Below, in pieces: positions 1 through 8,675 of a stretch of DNA of 49,578 nucleotides. Where the stretch lies: contig JAFXTC010000049.1 of assembly GCA_017525235.1 (NCBI GenBank), positions 1 through 49,578 on the forward strand, read 5' to 3'. The stretch's first letter is position 1. Every line of letters begins with the position of its first letter. The position numbers and the translations under genes were made by a program. This DNA is from Bacteroidaceae bacterium. Lineage in GTDB: Bacteria; Bacteroidota; Bacteroidia; Bacteroidales; Bacteroidaceae. The notes beneath the pieces are model-generated. The model did not search any database. It was not told the DNA's origin and worked only from the letters and a program-made list of their open reading frames with translations.

Positions 1-45
1 AACCTATTAACCTCTTCACCTACTAACCTACTACCCTACTATCCA
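1..45. repeat. AACCTAYT octamer-type repeat downstream of trpC
   Basis: Imperfect units close to AACCTATT and AACCTACT run from the left edge to the end of trpC, whose stop codon lies inside the tract. The same style of repeat recurs at 18326-18424 and, more diverged, at 19828-19867, always between minus-strand genes. No function is visible. Confidence 0.6.
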
Positions 46-832
46 ATTTAGAGATCAAATCTCCCAATGCTTTCCCCGGGGTGGGCTGTTTCATAAAGTG
101 CTCACCCATTAGGAAGCCGCGATATCCGGCAGCACGTAACAGTTTGATGGTCTCGGGGTTGCCTATGCCGCTCTCGCTTACCTTCACCTTTTCTTCAGGC
201 AGTCGTGAAATCATATCGAAAGAGTTCTGCACATCGGTGTGGAAGGTTCCCAGGTTACGATTGTTGATACCCAGCATATCCACATCCAGTTCGGCATAAT
301 CCAGTTCTTCAAGGGAGTGCATCTCCAAGAGTACCTCCAGCTTCAGTTCATGAGCAAGGGCGGTTAGCGTCCTGACCTCCTCTTTCTTCAAATCGGCAGC
401 AATGAGCAACACGGAATCGGCACCTATCTCACGAGCCTGAAAGAGTTGGAATTCATCTATGATAAAGTCCTTACGTAGGATGGGGATGTTTACTAACGGA
501 CGGGCAGTCTTCAGAAACTCCATGCTTCCGCCAAAGTACTTCTCATCGGTAAGGATGCTCAAAGCGGCTGCTCCATTCTGCTCGTAGGAGGGAGGTATCA
601 CCTCGGGCTTTCCTTCTTCCTTTATCCATCCCTTCGACGGACTCTTACGTTTGAACTCTGCTATGATGCCATGCGCATCATCGTTGAGCGCTTTTGACAT
701 GCTCCGACTCTCCACGCCATCAGCCATCATCTTTTCTACTGCGGCATAGAGTGTACGCTTGGGCATCGCTTCTTTCTGTTGCTCTACCTCAATGCGCTTC
801 CAAGCAACTATTTCGTCAAGAACATCCTTCAT
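23..832 (-). CDS. trpC: indole-3-glycerol phosphate synthase
   Basis: This enzyme closes the indole ring of 1-(2-carboxyphenylamino)-deoxyribulose phosphate in tryptophan synthesis. At 269 residues it has the normal single-domain length with no fused TrpF. The TIM-barrel signatures are visible: FKRKSPSKG with the early catalytic lysine, ILRKDFIIDEFQ, the NNRNLGTF strand and the SESGI phosphate site. It follows trpD by 18 bp on the minus strand and is the last trp gene inside the window. In Bacteroidetes trpF and trpA usually follow, so they are probably just beyond the left edge. Confidence 0.97.
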   Translation of the reverse strand: MKDVLDEIVAWKRIEVEQQKEAMPKRTLYAAVEKMMADGVESRSMSKALNDDAHGIIAEFKRKSPSKGWIKEEGKPEVIPPSYEQNGAAALSILTDEKYFGGSMEFLKTARPLVNIPILRKDFIIDEFQLFQAREIGADSVLLIAADLKKEEVRTLTALAHELKLEVLLEMHSLEELDYAELDVDMLGINNRNLGTFHTDVQNSFDMISRLPEEKVKVSESGIGNPETIKLLRAAGYRGFLMGEHFMKQPTPGKALGDLISKLDSRVVG

Positions 833-850
833 TTGAGTTGAAATAACCTA

Positions 851-1846
851 TTACGAATTTATCTCCACGAACTTGCGGAAGCATTGCAGGGCTTTGCCGC
901 TCTCCAGAGATTCACGGGCTTTCTCAATCGTCTCCGCTATGGTCAGCTCTTCCTCCATAAGACTGATACCACAGGCAGCATTGGCCAGGATGACATTCTT
1001 CTGCGCCTCTGTGCTCTTGTTCTCAAGTACGCTGTCGAAGATCTTCATAGCCTCCTCTTGTGTCTCGCCTCCGTAGATGTCAGAGGGTTTAACGTATTTC
1101 AGTCCCATGTCAATGGGTGTATAAACCTTTTCGAAATAGCGGGTGTTAATTTTGAAGCCGCTGGTGAGTGAAATCTCATCGTACCCATCGTAGCTCGTGA
1201 TAACGCCATAGTTGTCACCAATCTTCTGGTGGATGTTGGTGTAGAGGCGCAATTGACTTTGGTTGGCTGTTCCGTGCAAGGAGTTCTTTGGGTTGCAGGG
1301 ATTTACCAACGGACCAAGCAGGTTGAAGCAGGTGGGCACGCCTAACGCCTTGCGGGTTGGGCCTACAAATTTCATCCCATGGGCAAAGAGTGGTGCGTGC
1401 AGGTAGCAGATGTTGGCCTCATCGAGTGAACGACGCAACACGTCTTCGTTGTCTGTGAACTTCACCCCGTGTTCTGCCAGCACATTGCTGGCGCCGCTTA
1501 CACTGGTGCTGCTTCCGTTGCCGTGCTTGGTAACCTTGTATCCGGCTCCTGCAATTACAAAGGCCGAGCAGGTACTGATGTTAAAGGAGTTTTTTCCATC
1601 GCCTCCCGTACCTACGATATCCAACGTGTTGTAATCATCGAGGTTTACTTTCTTGCCGGTTTCCAACAGTCCGTCGCGAAAGCCCAGCATCTCGTCAACC
1701 GTCACGCCTCTTGTCTGCAGCGCCATCAGCAGGGCAGCTATCTGGTGCTCGTTGTACTTCTGTCCTGTTATGCCAAGCATGATGGCATGGGTGTCCTCAC
1801 GGGTGAGGGTAGCACCTTCTATCAGTTGTGAAAGATATTTTTTCAT
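851..1846 (-). CDS. trpD: anthranilate phosphoribosyltransferase
   Basis: TrpD transfers phosphoribose from PRPP to anthranilate. At 331 residues it has the standard length. The PRPP-binding loop reads GTGGDGKNSFNIST, and the anthranilate-site segment reads KHGNGSSTSVSGASN where many homologues have KHGNRSxSS. Only the substitution is seen here; I do not infer loss of function from it. The start codon overlaps the trpG stop by 4 bp, suggesting translational coupling. Confidence 0.96.
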   Translation of the reverse strand: MKKYLSQLIEGATLTREDTHAIMLGITGQKYNEHQIAALLMALQTRGVTVDEMLGFRDGLLETGKKVNLDDYNTLDIVGTGGDGKNSFNISTCSAFVIAGAGYKVTKHGNGSSTSVSGASNVLAEHGVKFTDNEDVLRRSLDEANICYLHAPLFAHGMKFVGPTRKALGVPTCFNLLGPLVNPCNPKNSLHGTANQSQLRLYTNIHQKIGDNYGVITSYDGYDEISLTSGFKINTRYFEKVYTPIDMGLKYVKPSDIYGGETQEEAMKIFDSVLENKSTEAQKNVILANAACGISLMEEELTIAETIEKARESLESGKALQCFRKFVEINS

Positions 1847-2409
1847 TTGTGTTCGAGCCAGTTTTTGAGTATTGTTTTTCCTACCTTGGTCAGTACACTC
1901 TCAGGGTGGTACTGAATGCCACGTATGTCATATTCCCTGTGGCGGAGCGACATGATATAGCCTTCATCGCTGGTGCTGGTAACCTCCAGACATGCGGGGA
2001 AGTTTTCTGTGTCTACTACCCACGAGTGGTAACGACCCACCTCAATGGTCTTATCCAGTCCTTCAAAGATATAATCATCTGCACAGATATGGGCAGGAGT
2101 GGCCACGCCGTGGAAGACGCTGCTCAGGTTGGTCAGCTTTCCGCCAAAGACTTCACCTATGGCTTGATGACCCAGGCAGACACCTAAGATGGGCTTCTTT
2201 CCGGCATAGGTCTTGATAACATCCAACAGCAGACCGGCTTCACTGGGAATGCCTGGCCCTGGGGAGAGAATTATCTTGTCGAACTTCTCCAAGTCGTGGA
2301 GTTTGAACTTGTCGTTCCTGATAACGGTAACCTCTGCTCCCAGTTCCTTTACCAGATGCGATAAGTTATAGGTAAAGGAGTCGTAATTGTCTATGATAAC
2401 TATCTTCAT
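1843..2409 (-). CDS. trpG: anthranilate synthase component II (glutamine amidotransferase)
   Basis: This class I glutamine amidotransferase supplies ammonia to TrpE. At 188 residues it is a stand-alone subunit. The nucleophile C78 lies in GVCLGHQ, and the H168/E170 pair lies in YHPES near the C-terminus. Four-base overlaps with both trpE and trpD place it firmly in the operon. Such subunits may also serve para-aminobenzoate synthesis as PabA, but the neighbours favour TrpG. Confidence 0.95.
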   Translation of the reverse strand: MKIVIIDNYDSFTYNLSHLVKELGAEVTVIRNDKFKLHDLEKFDKIILSPGPGIPSEAGLLLDVIKTYAGKKPILGVCLGHQAIGEVFGGKLTNLSSVFHGVATPAHICADDYIFEGLDKTIEVGRYHSWVVDTENFPACLEVTSTSDEGYIMSLRHREYDIRGIQYHPESVLTKVGKTILKNWLEHK

Positions 2410-3809
2410 AACTTACCGGCTATTTCTATGGCTTTGCGCAGGGCGCCCAGCTTGTTGTTAACTTCCTGCAACTCATATTCCACATCGCTCTTTGCCACGA
2501 TGCCGCCTCCAGCTTGGAACCACAGCTCGTTGTTCCTGCTTACGAAGGTTCGTATGGTAATGGCCTGGTTCAGACTCTTGTTGAACCCGATGAATCCTAT
2601 GCAGCCGCCGTAGGCACCACGGTTGTGTGGCTCATATTTGCTTATCAGCTGCATGGCCATCACCTTGGGGGCTCCCGAGAGGGTGCCGGCAGGGAAGGTG
2701 TCGATGAAAGCCTGGATGGGATCTGCCCCTTCGTCCAGTTCTCCGCTTACCCTACTTACCAAGTGGATGACGTGACTGTAGAACTGCATATCTTTGTAGA
2801 AGTCCACCTTCACATGGTGACAGTTTCTGCTCAGGTCGTTGCGTGCCAAATCCACCAGCATCACATGTTCGGCATTCTCCTTGGGGTCGTTGCGCAGATA
2901 CTCGGCATTCTTCCTGTCGGTCTCTGCATCACCGGTACGTTTGGTGGTTCCTGCTATGGGGTCGATGTAAGCCCTACGTCCCTCTTCTATACGACAATGA
3001 GTCTCAGGACTTGAACCAAAGATGCGGAAGCCGCCAAAGTCGAAGTAGAACAGGTACGGACTGGGATTGATGCTGCGCAGTGCACGGTAGAGCTTGAAGT
3101 CGTCGCCTTCGTAGCGCTGCTTGAATCGTCTGGAGAGTACAATCTGGAACACATCACCTCTCAGGCAATGGGCAATACCCTTGCGGATATTCTCACGATG
3201 CTCATCATCTGTCAGTGTGCTCCAACAATCTCCCACGGGGTGGAAGTCGTATGTCTGGTAGGGACGACCGTTCAGGTCGCGCTCCAATACATCCAAGTCG
3301 TCCTCTTCTCCCTCCGACAGCATTTCGATAAGCGTCAACTCGTTGCGGAAGTGGTCAAAGACAACTACATCTTTATATAATATGTATAGGAGGTCGGGGG
3401 CATCGTTCTTCGTCTGCGTCTCGTCTTTTACATCAATATTCTCAAAGTATCTTACGGCATTGAAGGAGGTGTAGCCATACAGTCCGCAATAGTTGCTATC
3501 AGGACCTGTTATGTCGAAAGATGCTATAAACTGATTAATCAGGTTAGCCGACGTAAATGATTCGTTTACAGGCGTTTCTGTCACATCGCCGTTGGGGTAT
3601 CTGCAAATACCCATGCCATGTTCTATGCTTACGCTTCCTATGGGGTGAACGGCAATAAACGACTTGGCATTTTCGCCTCCGTGATAGTCTGAGCTTTCCA
3701 TGAGGGCACTTTGCGGATAGGCATCCCTCACCTTCAGATAAGCGCTGACGGGTGTTATCAGGTCGCCAAGAATCTTACGGCTTGCGGTATGGTATTTAAA
3801 TGGCATCAT
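2406..3809 (-). CDS. trpE: anthranilate synthase component I
   Basis: TrpE makes anthranilate from chorismate using ammonia from TrpG. At 467 residues it has the usual length. The N-terminal LMESSDYHG segment corresponds to the tryptophan-binding LLES motif, so feedback inhibition by tryptophan is likely. The C-terminal chorismate-binding domain is complete, with [25 protein letters not shown] and [15 protein letters not shown]. The reading frame overlaps the end of trpB by 14 bp. The second codon is also ATG (start at 3806), so the exact start is uncertain by one residue. Confidence 0.97.
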   Translation of the reverse strand: MMPFKYHTASRKILGDLITPVSAYLKVRDAYPQSALMESSDYHGGENAKSFIAVHPIGSVSIEHGMGICRYPNGDVTETPVNESFTSANLINQFIASFDITGPDSNYCGLYGYTSFNAVRYFENIDVKDETQTKNDAPDLLYILYKDVVVFDHFRNELTLIEMLSEGEEDDLDVLERDLNGRPYQTYDFHPVGDCWSTLTDDEHRENIRKGIAHCLRGDVFQIVLSRRFKQRYEGDDFKLYRALRSINPSPYLFYFDFGGFRIFGSSPETHCRIEEGRRAYIDPIAGTTKRTGDAETDRKNAEYLRNDPKENAEHVMLVDLARNDLSRNCHHVKVDFYKDMQFYSHVIHLVSRVSGELDEGADPIQAFIDTFPAGTLSGAPKVMAMQLISKYEPHNRGAYGGCIGFIGFNKSLNQAITIRTFVSRNNELWFQAGGGIVAKSDVEYELQEVNNKLGALRKAIEIAGKL

Positions 3810-4998
3810 AGTCTATTTCGTTTTTATGGGCAAGATAGGTCGTGAGGTCCTTGTCGCCGCGTCCGCTCACGGTAAGTACCACGACATCTTCTTTCTTGAA
3901 TTTCATTTTGGGCAGGATGGCCAGTGCATGACTGCTTTCAAGAGCGGGAATGATACCCTCCAGTCTTGTCAGTTCGAAGGCAGCCTGCAAAGCCTCATCG
4001 TCATTAATCGAATAGACCTTTGCTCTGCCTGTCTCGTACAGGTTACAGTGCATGGGACCTGTACCTGGATAGTCCAGACCGGCACTTATGCTGTAAGGTT
4101 CAATGATCTGTCCGTCCTCGGTCTGCATTACTTTTATACGACTTCCATGCAGAATGCCTGTGCTGCCTACATGAAGCGAGGCTGCAGTCTGTTCCGTTTC
4201 CATTCCCATGCCTCCTGCCTCGCCCAGCACCAGTTTCACGCGTTCATCATCCAGATAGTGATAGATGGTTCCTGCGGCATTGCTTCCTCCGCCCACGCAT
4301 GCTATCAGGTAGTCGGGGTAGTCACGACCGATCTTTTCCTTCAACTGGAACTTAATTTCCTGGCTGATAACGCTCTGTAGCTTGGCAACCATTTCAGGGT
4401 AGGGATGAGGACCTACCGTGCTTCCTATTATATAAAAGGTATCGGCAGGATGACAGCACCAGTCACGAATAGCCTCGTTGGTGGCATCCTTCAGGGTCTT
4501 GTTTCCGCTTTCTACGGGGAACACTTCGGCTCCCAGCATACGCATACGTTCAACGTTTACATGCTGGCGTTCTACATCCAAGGCACCCATGTATACGCGG
4601 CAGGGCATGTTCATCAGGGCACATACGGTAGCAGTGGCCACACCATGCTGGCCGGCTCCTGTTTCTGCAATGATACGTGTCTTACCCATCTTGCGGGCAA
4701 GCAGAATCTGTCCTATGGCATTGTTAATCTTATGGGCTCCTGTATGGTTCAAGTCTTCGCGCTTCAGGTAAAGCTGACAGCCATACTTCTCACTCATGCG
4801 TTTGGCATAATAGAGTGGGGAGGGTCTGCCCACATAGTCTCTCAGCAGCTGATAGTACTGCTGCAGAAACTCTTCGCTCTCAATAATAGAAAGGTACCTG
4901 CTTTTCAGGTCCTTAACCGTCTTGTAGAGTATTTCGGGAATGTATGCGCCGCCATACGTGCCATAAAATCCCTCGTCATTAGCTTTGTACGATTTCAT
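3796..4998 (-). CDS. trpB: tryptophan synthase beta chain
   Basis: TrpB condenses indole with serine using PLP. At 400 residues it has the normal length for the TrpB1 type. Visible motifs are [13 protein letters not shown], which holds the PLP lysine, [10 protein letters not shown] and the phosphate-binding GGGSNAAG loop. It is the first gene of the minus-strand trp operon, as is usual in Bacteroidetes. A clear promoter lies about 30 bp upstream and the predicted leader is about 20 nt, too short for a ribosome-mediated attenuator. Confidence 0.98.
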   Translation of the reverse strand: MKSYKANDEGFYGTYGGAYIPEILYKTVKDLKSRYLSIIESEEFLQQYYQLLRDYVGRPSPLYYAKRMSEKYGCQLYLKREDLNHTGAHKINNAIGQILLARKMGKTRIIAETGAGQHGVATATVCALMNMPCRVYMGALDVERQHVNVERMRMLGAEVFPVESGNKTLKDATNEAIRDWCCHPADTFYIIGSTVGPHPYPEMVAKLQSVISQEIKFQLKEKIGRDYPDYLIACVGGGSNAAGTIYHYLDDERVKLVLGEAGGMGMETEQTAASLHVGSTGILHGSRIKVMQTEDGQIIEPYSISAGLDYPGTGPMHCNLYETGRAKVYSINDDEALQAAFELTRLEGIIPALESSHALAILPKMKFKKEDVVVLTVSGRGDKDLTTYLAHKNEIDYDAI

Positions 4999-5027
4999 CT
5001 TTTACCTTATATAACTAAATGCCGTGG

Positions 5028-5067
5028 CAAAATTAATGCATTTTCTTATTATGGCAAACAAATGCAT
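5028..5067 (-). promoter_or_regulatory. trp operon promoter with inverted repeat
   Basis: On the minus strand a -33 TTTG (5055-5058) and a -7 TAATTTTG (5028-5035) are separated by exactly 19 bp, matching the Bacteroidetes consensus. An 8-bp inverted repeat, ATGCATTT (5036-5043) and AAATGCAT (5060-5067), brackets the spacer and the -33 box. That is the expected position for a repressor operator. Which protein binds, if any, is unknown. Confidence 0.7.
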
Positions 5068-5075
5068 ACAAAAAA

Positions 5076-5111
5076 GGCGGAAATCTTGCATTTTACGATA
5101 CGATTTCCGCC
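5076..5111 (-). terminator. intrinsic terminator of the 5128-5634 gene
   Basis: A perfect 10-bp stem, GGCGGAAATC (5076-5085) with GATTTCCGCC (5102-5111), has a 16-nt loop and is followed on the minus strand by six T residues. It separates the exported-protein gene from the trp promoter. Confidence 0.85.
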
Positions 5112-5127
5112 GTTTGGCATCAAACTG

Positions 5128-5634
5128 CTATGGAACTTGGAAGGTATAGACTTTCAGGTCTTCCAAATCCCCTATAGGTTTCTGTTTTAGGTTCAGCAGG
5201 ATGTATTCTCCTTTTGTAAGCGCTTCCAAGGGATGGCAGACAAAGCCGTTGTCGCCGTCCGACTTGATAAAGAAACTGGCGGGTTCCACTCTTTTGTAGT
5301 CATTTTCCAGCAGGTTGCTCTTGGGCAGCTTCCTGTAGTATTTCTTGTTTAGCAGACGTATAACGGCATAGTCGGCAAGCACCTCGTTCTCGGCAGGAAT
5401 GATATGAAACTCCGGCATGTTGTCGTCTGTCAGCTGCGACGAATGACCGCCGTCAAGATAGTGTGTAACCTTGTCCTTCATCTTGATGTCGAAGATTATC
5501 CACCCTGGTTTCAGCTCGCTTTGTGTCTGCTCAGCAGCAAGTTTCACAAAGTTGTCCGCTACTTTTAACTCAACCTGCTGTGCATACAGGCAGACAGGTA
5601 TAAATGATAATATGAAAGCCTTTATAATGTTCAT
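5128..5634 (-). CDS. exported protein of unknown function
   Basis: I do not recognise this 168-residue protein. The frame stays open further upstream, but the start at 5634 is preferred. It begins with a clear signal peptide (MNIIKAFILSFIPVCLYAQ, cleavage probably after YA) and has a good promoter just upstream. The mature part is mixed alpha/beta with one cysteine, contains a GWIIFDIKMKDK stretch and ends in KVYTFQVP. It has its own terminator, is transcribed divergently from the antiporter gene and is probably monocistronic. A periplasmic or outer-membrane-associated location is inferred from the signal peptide only. Confidence 0.75.
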   Translation of the reverse strand: MNIIKAFILSFIPVCLYAQQVELKVADNFVKLAAEQTQSELKPGWIIFDIKMKDKVTHYLDGGHSSQLTDDNMPEFHIIPAENEVLADYAVIRLLNKKYYRKLPKSNLLENDYKRVEPASFFIKSDGDNGFVCHPLEALTKGEYILLNLKQKPIGDLEDLKVYTFQVP

Positions 5635-5642
5635 GACAGGTG

Positions 5643-5673
5643 CAAAAATACAGATTTTGTATGAATTTACAAA
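5643..5673 (-). promoter_or_regulatory. promoter of the exported-protein gene
   Basis: On the minus strand TTTG (5670-5673) and TATTTTTG (5643-5650) are separated by 19 bp, and the start codon follows 8 bp after the -7 box. Transcription would begin very close to the ATG at 5634, so the transcript would be leaderless or nearly so. Confidence 0.6.
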
Positions 5674-5680
5674 AGATTGC

Positions 5681-5711
5681 TTTGATAAGTGAAAGAAAAT
5701 TGTTTCCTTTG
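5681..5711 (+). promoter_or_regulatory. promoter of the antiporter-helicase operon
   Basis: TTTG (5681-5684), 19 bp and TTCCTTTG (5704-5711), a one-base deviation from TAnnTTTG, lie 29 bp upstream of the ATG at 5741. It is arranged back-to-back with the minus-strand promoter at 5643-5673. Confidence 0.55.
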
Positions 5712-5740
5712 CATAACTAAATTCGTAATTCGAAGGTAAT

Positions 5741-7147
5741 ATGACCATTGCAATAGTTATTTTAATGTTGTTCGGATATGCTCTTATCTGTTCCGAGCAT
5801 GTTACCAGAATCAACAAGGCCACCGTAGCCCTGTTCTGTGGCGTATTGGGCTGGATATTGTACATGTGTGTTGGTCCGCACTACATTCAGACATTGCATG
5901 GTATCGACTTCATGAATTACCTCGGCGAGGAAGACTTTAGCGTCAGGGCAGTGAACGAGTACATCTATCAACACGTGTTCGTCAAGCACATGGTGCAGAT
6001 GTGTTGTATTGTCATGTACCTGCTTGCCACTATGGCAATTGTCGAGGTGCTTGTTACGAACGAGTGCTTTAATTTCATCCTTAACTGGTGCCGTGCCAAT
6101 ACAAAATGGCGCCTGGTATGGACCCTTTCGATATGCAGCTTCCTGCTCAGCGCCAATCTCGACAACCTCGCTTCCGCTGTTATCATGCTTACCATATTAA
6201 GCAAGCTGGTGATAAATCCCCGTCAGCGCCGCATCTTAGGCGCATTGGTTGTAATTGCTACCAGTTGCGGCGGATGTTTCGGTGTTATTGGCGACGTAAC
6301 ATCCCTGCTGATATGGACCCATGCCGCCGTTACACCTTCCAATTATTCTGCGGTATTGATTATACCTACGATTGTGGCAGCAGTTATCCCCACCTACCTT
6401 ATTGGCCGTATGCTTCCCGATCATATTGATTTGAAGCGTTCCAGGGTCTTCTTCCGTGGCGACGATTCCGTAATGCCGGTCTGGCAGCGAGCTGTTATGC
6501 TGTTCCTGGGCCTGTACGGACTATGGTTCGTACCCACATTCTATCGCCTCACCTTGCTGCCTCCGTTCTTAGGTGCCTTGTGTGTGTTGGGCGTTCTGTG
6601 GGTTGTCAACGAAATATTCAACCGTAAGCGCATTTTGTCGGGTCAGCCTATCACCTTTACGGGGAACCGTTCCCTTCAGTACGAGATGGTGCAGATGATG
6701 ATGTTCTTCATCGGCGTCAGCCTTTGTGTCGATTTGTTGGTCGAGGTGGGTGCCATGCGTTATGTGGCCGCTTGGTGCGACATCCATATACATAATATAT
6801 ATGTACTCTCGGTTGTTATAGGTCTTTTCAGTGCCGTTATGGACAACATCGCATTGGTGATGACATCCATATCAATCTTTCCCATTATCGACTTGCAGAA
6901 CTCCATGCCCGAGTATGTGGCAGCCTTTGCCCGTAACGGACAGTACTGGCATCTTGTAGCCTTGAGCGGATGTGTGGGCGGTTGCCTGCTTCCTATAGGA
7001 AACACCTCGGGCTATACCCTTATGAAGCACGATGGGGTTGGTATCTGGTGGTATTTCAGGTTCATTACAGGTAAGGTTTTCGTGGGCTGGATTGCTGCCC
7101 TTGTGGTGTATTTCCTTATCAACTATTTCTTCGATATTAAGCTCTAA
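5741..7147 (+). CDS. nhaD: NhaD-type sodium/proton antiporter
   Basis: This 468-residue integral membrane protein is hydrophobic almost throughout, with about 11-13 predictable membrane segments. Two pseudo-repeated motifs typical of the ion-transporter superfamily are visible: SANLDNLASAVIMLTI near residue 145 and AVMDNIALVMTSIS near residue 370. Each places Asp-Asn in a helix break, as in NhaD antiporters, which export Na+ or Li+ in exchange for protons. The family call is by motif and topology; a citrate or arsenite carrier of the same superfamily is less likely. Its stop codon directly abuts the helicase start codon. Confidence 0.75.
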   Translation: MTIAIVILMLFGYALICSEHVTRINKATVALFCGVLGWILYMCVGPHYIQTLHGIDFMNYLGEEDFSVRAVNEYIYQHVFVKHMVQMCCIVMYLLATMAIVEVLVTNECFNFILNWCRANTKWRLVWTLSICSFLLSANLDNLASAVIMLTILSKLVINPRQRRILGALVVIATSCGGCFGVIGDVTSLLIWTHAAVTPSNYSAVLIIPTIVAAVIPTYLIGRMLPDHIDLKRSRVFFRGDDSVMPVWQRAVMLFLGLYGLWFVPTFYRLTLLPPFLGALCVLGVLWVVNEIFNRKRILSGQPITFTGNRSLQYEMVQMMMFFIGVSLCVDLLVEVGAMRYVAAWCDIHIHNIYVLSVVIGLFSAVMDNIALVMTSISIFPIIDLQNSMPEYVAAFARNGQYWHLVALSGCVGGCLLPIGNTSGYTLMKHDGVGIWWYFRFITGKVFVGWIAALVVYFLINYFFDIKL

Positions 7148-8458
7148 ATGAGATACGATATTTCAAAACTCGGCATTGAGTTCTTGAATCCTATGCGACA
7201 GGAAATGTTGCAGATGGTTCGTCGTGAGCGTCAGTTGGTGTTGCTCAGTCCCACTGGTTCAGGCAAGACTTTAGCCTACCTATTGCCTTTGCTGCAGTTG
7301 CTGGATGCAAGAAACGATGCTTTGCAGGCCTTGGTGCTGGTGCCCTCAAGGGAACTGGCTATCCAGACGGTCGACGTGGTAAAGCGCATCTGTTCCGAGG
7401 CGCGCATCCTGGCATGTTATGGCGGTCGCCCGGCAATGGATGAGCATCGTCAGATCATAGGTCTTCGCCCTCATCTTATCGTTGCCACGCCGGGCAGAAT
7501 CCTCGACCATATACGCAAGCAGAACATTACTCTTGCCACAGTTACCCATCTGGTTATAGATGAGTTCGACAAGTGTCTGGAGCTCGGTTTTCAGGAGGAT
7601 ATGGAGGCTATTCTTCGCGAACTTACCTCGGTGGAAAGGCGCATTCTGCTTTCTGCTACCGATTGTCCTTCCATCCCCGATTTTGTGGGTTCATCTGATT
7701 ATTGCCGCCTTTCGTACCTTGATGAAGAGGAACTTTGTTCCGACAGGCTTTCCATCCGCAGCGTCCTTTCTCCCGAGAAGGACAAGCTTGCCACCTTGAA
7801 ACGTCTGCTCTGTACGCTGGGCACGCAGAAAAGCCTTGTCTTTGCCAACCATAGGCAGAGCGTGGAGCGTATAGGCGCTTACCTTTCTTCCGAGAAAATG
7901 ATGGCAGACATCTTTCATGGGGGAATGGAGCAGCGCGACCGCGAACGGGCACTGTACCGTTTTATGAATGGCTCGTGCAATGTTTTTGTATGCACCGATC
8001 TGGCTTCGCGTGGACTCGATATACCCGATGTCGACAATATAATACATTACCATCTTCCCCTCGATGAAGAGGCGTATATCCATCGCAACGGACGAACTGC
8101 CCGTTGGGAGAATGTTGGCAATGCCTATTTGATTCTGGGCCCCGAGGAGTCGTTGCCCGATTATGTGCAGCTTACCGACGGCCAGCTTGCCTTGCCTGCT
8201 AAATCACCCATGCCCTCCTTGCCTTTATGGGCCACGATATATGTAGGTAAGGGAAAGAAGGATAAAATCAGTAGGGGAGACATCCTGGGTTTTCTTACCA
8301 AGACAGGTGGTTTGGACGGCAAGCAGATAGGCCGTATCGATGTCCTGCCCAACTGGTCTTATGTTGCCGTGCTGAGGAATGAGGTCAAGTCCCTCCTCCC
8401 TCGTATCAAAGGCCAAAAGATAAAAGGAATCAAAACCATCTTTACCATCGCTGAGTAA
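7148..8458 (+). CDS. DEAD-box RNA helicase with DbpA-like C-terminal domain
   Basis: This 436-residue ATP-dependent RNA helicase probably acts in ribosome assembly. The motifs run in order: SPTGSGKT (Walker A, about 34-41), PSRELA, TPGR, IDEFD (motif II, about 137-141), SAT, TDLASRGLDIP and HRNGRTAR. Motif II reads DEFD rather than DEAD, and motif VI ends in AR rather than GR. The last 75 residues (ATIYVGKGKKDKISRGDILG onwards) resemble the DbpA RNA-binding domain that recognises 23S rRNA. The ATG directly follows the antiporter stop, so the two are co-transcribed. The function is inferred from the family. Confidence 0.88.
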   Translation: MRYDISKLGIEFLNPMRQEMLQMVRRERQLVLLSPTGSGKTLAYLLPLLQLLDARNDALQALVLVPSRELAIQTVDVVKRICSEARILACYGGRPAMDEHRQIIGLRPHLIVATPGRILDHIRKQNITLATVTHLVIDEFDKCLELGFQEDMEAILRELTSVERRILLSATDCPSIPDFVGSSDYCRLSYLDEEELCSDRLSIRSVLSPEKDKLATLKRLLCTLGTQKSLVFANHRQSVERIGAYLSSEKMMADIFHGGMEQRDRERALYRFMNGSCNVFVCTDLASRGLDIPDVDNIIHYHLPLDEEAYIHRNGRTARWENVGNAYLILGPEESLPDYVQLTDGQLALPAKSPMPSLPLWATIYVGKGKKDKISRGDILGFLTKTGGLDGKQIGRIDVLPNWSYVAVLRNEVKSLLPRIKGQKIKGIKTIFTIAE

Positions 8459-8557
8459 GTATTAACATTAGGAAGAAACGGATTGGAAAGTCATCTGGGT
8501 TAAAGATGATATTGAAAATATGTTGTCCGATTAAACCTTTTAGCAGCATGGGAAAAT

Positions 8558-8645
8558 GCGACGCGTGGCATTGGCAAACGCGACGTGTCGCAAACGCGAA
8601 TGCGACGTGTCGTAAAGGCTGATGCGACACGTCGTATTTTTAACA
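8558..8645. repeat. four-copy 22-bp array of GCGAC-NN-GTCGC palindromes
   Basis: Palindromic cores start at 8558, 8580, 8602 and 8624, exactly 22 bp apart. The cores are GCGACGCGTGGC, GCGACGTGTCGC, GCGACGTGTCGT and GCGACACGTCGT. Each is followed by a 10-bp segment that differs between copies. The central dinucleotide is GT in copies 2 and 3 and AC in copy 4, so the last core is in the opposite orientation. The array lies in the 217-bp space between two convergent genes. I see no other feature there and no clear terminator. Confidence 0.85.
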
Positions 8646-8675
8646 TTTGGCGAATAGGAGATAAAGTTATGATGC

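Noticed and set aside
4999-5035. Tryptophan leader peptide and attenuator before trpB
   Set aside because: The predicted leader is about 20 nt and contains no tryptophan codons or competing stems.
4405-5190. Open plus-strand frame (261 codons) opposite trpB and its promoter
   Set aside because: It crosses the trp promoter and terminator and is antisense to trpB.
5635-5865. N-terminal extension of the exported protein to 5865
   Set aside because: It would read through the divergent promoters and bury the signal peptide; the ATG at 5634 fits better.
8558-8645. CRISPR array
   Set aside because: Repeats are 12 bp and spacers 10 bp, far shorter than CRISPR units, and no cas genes are present.
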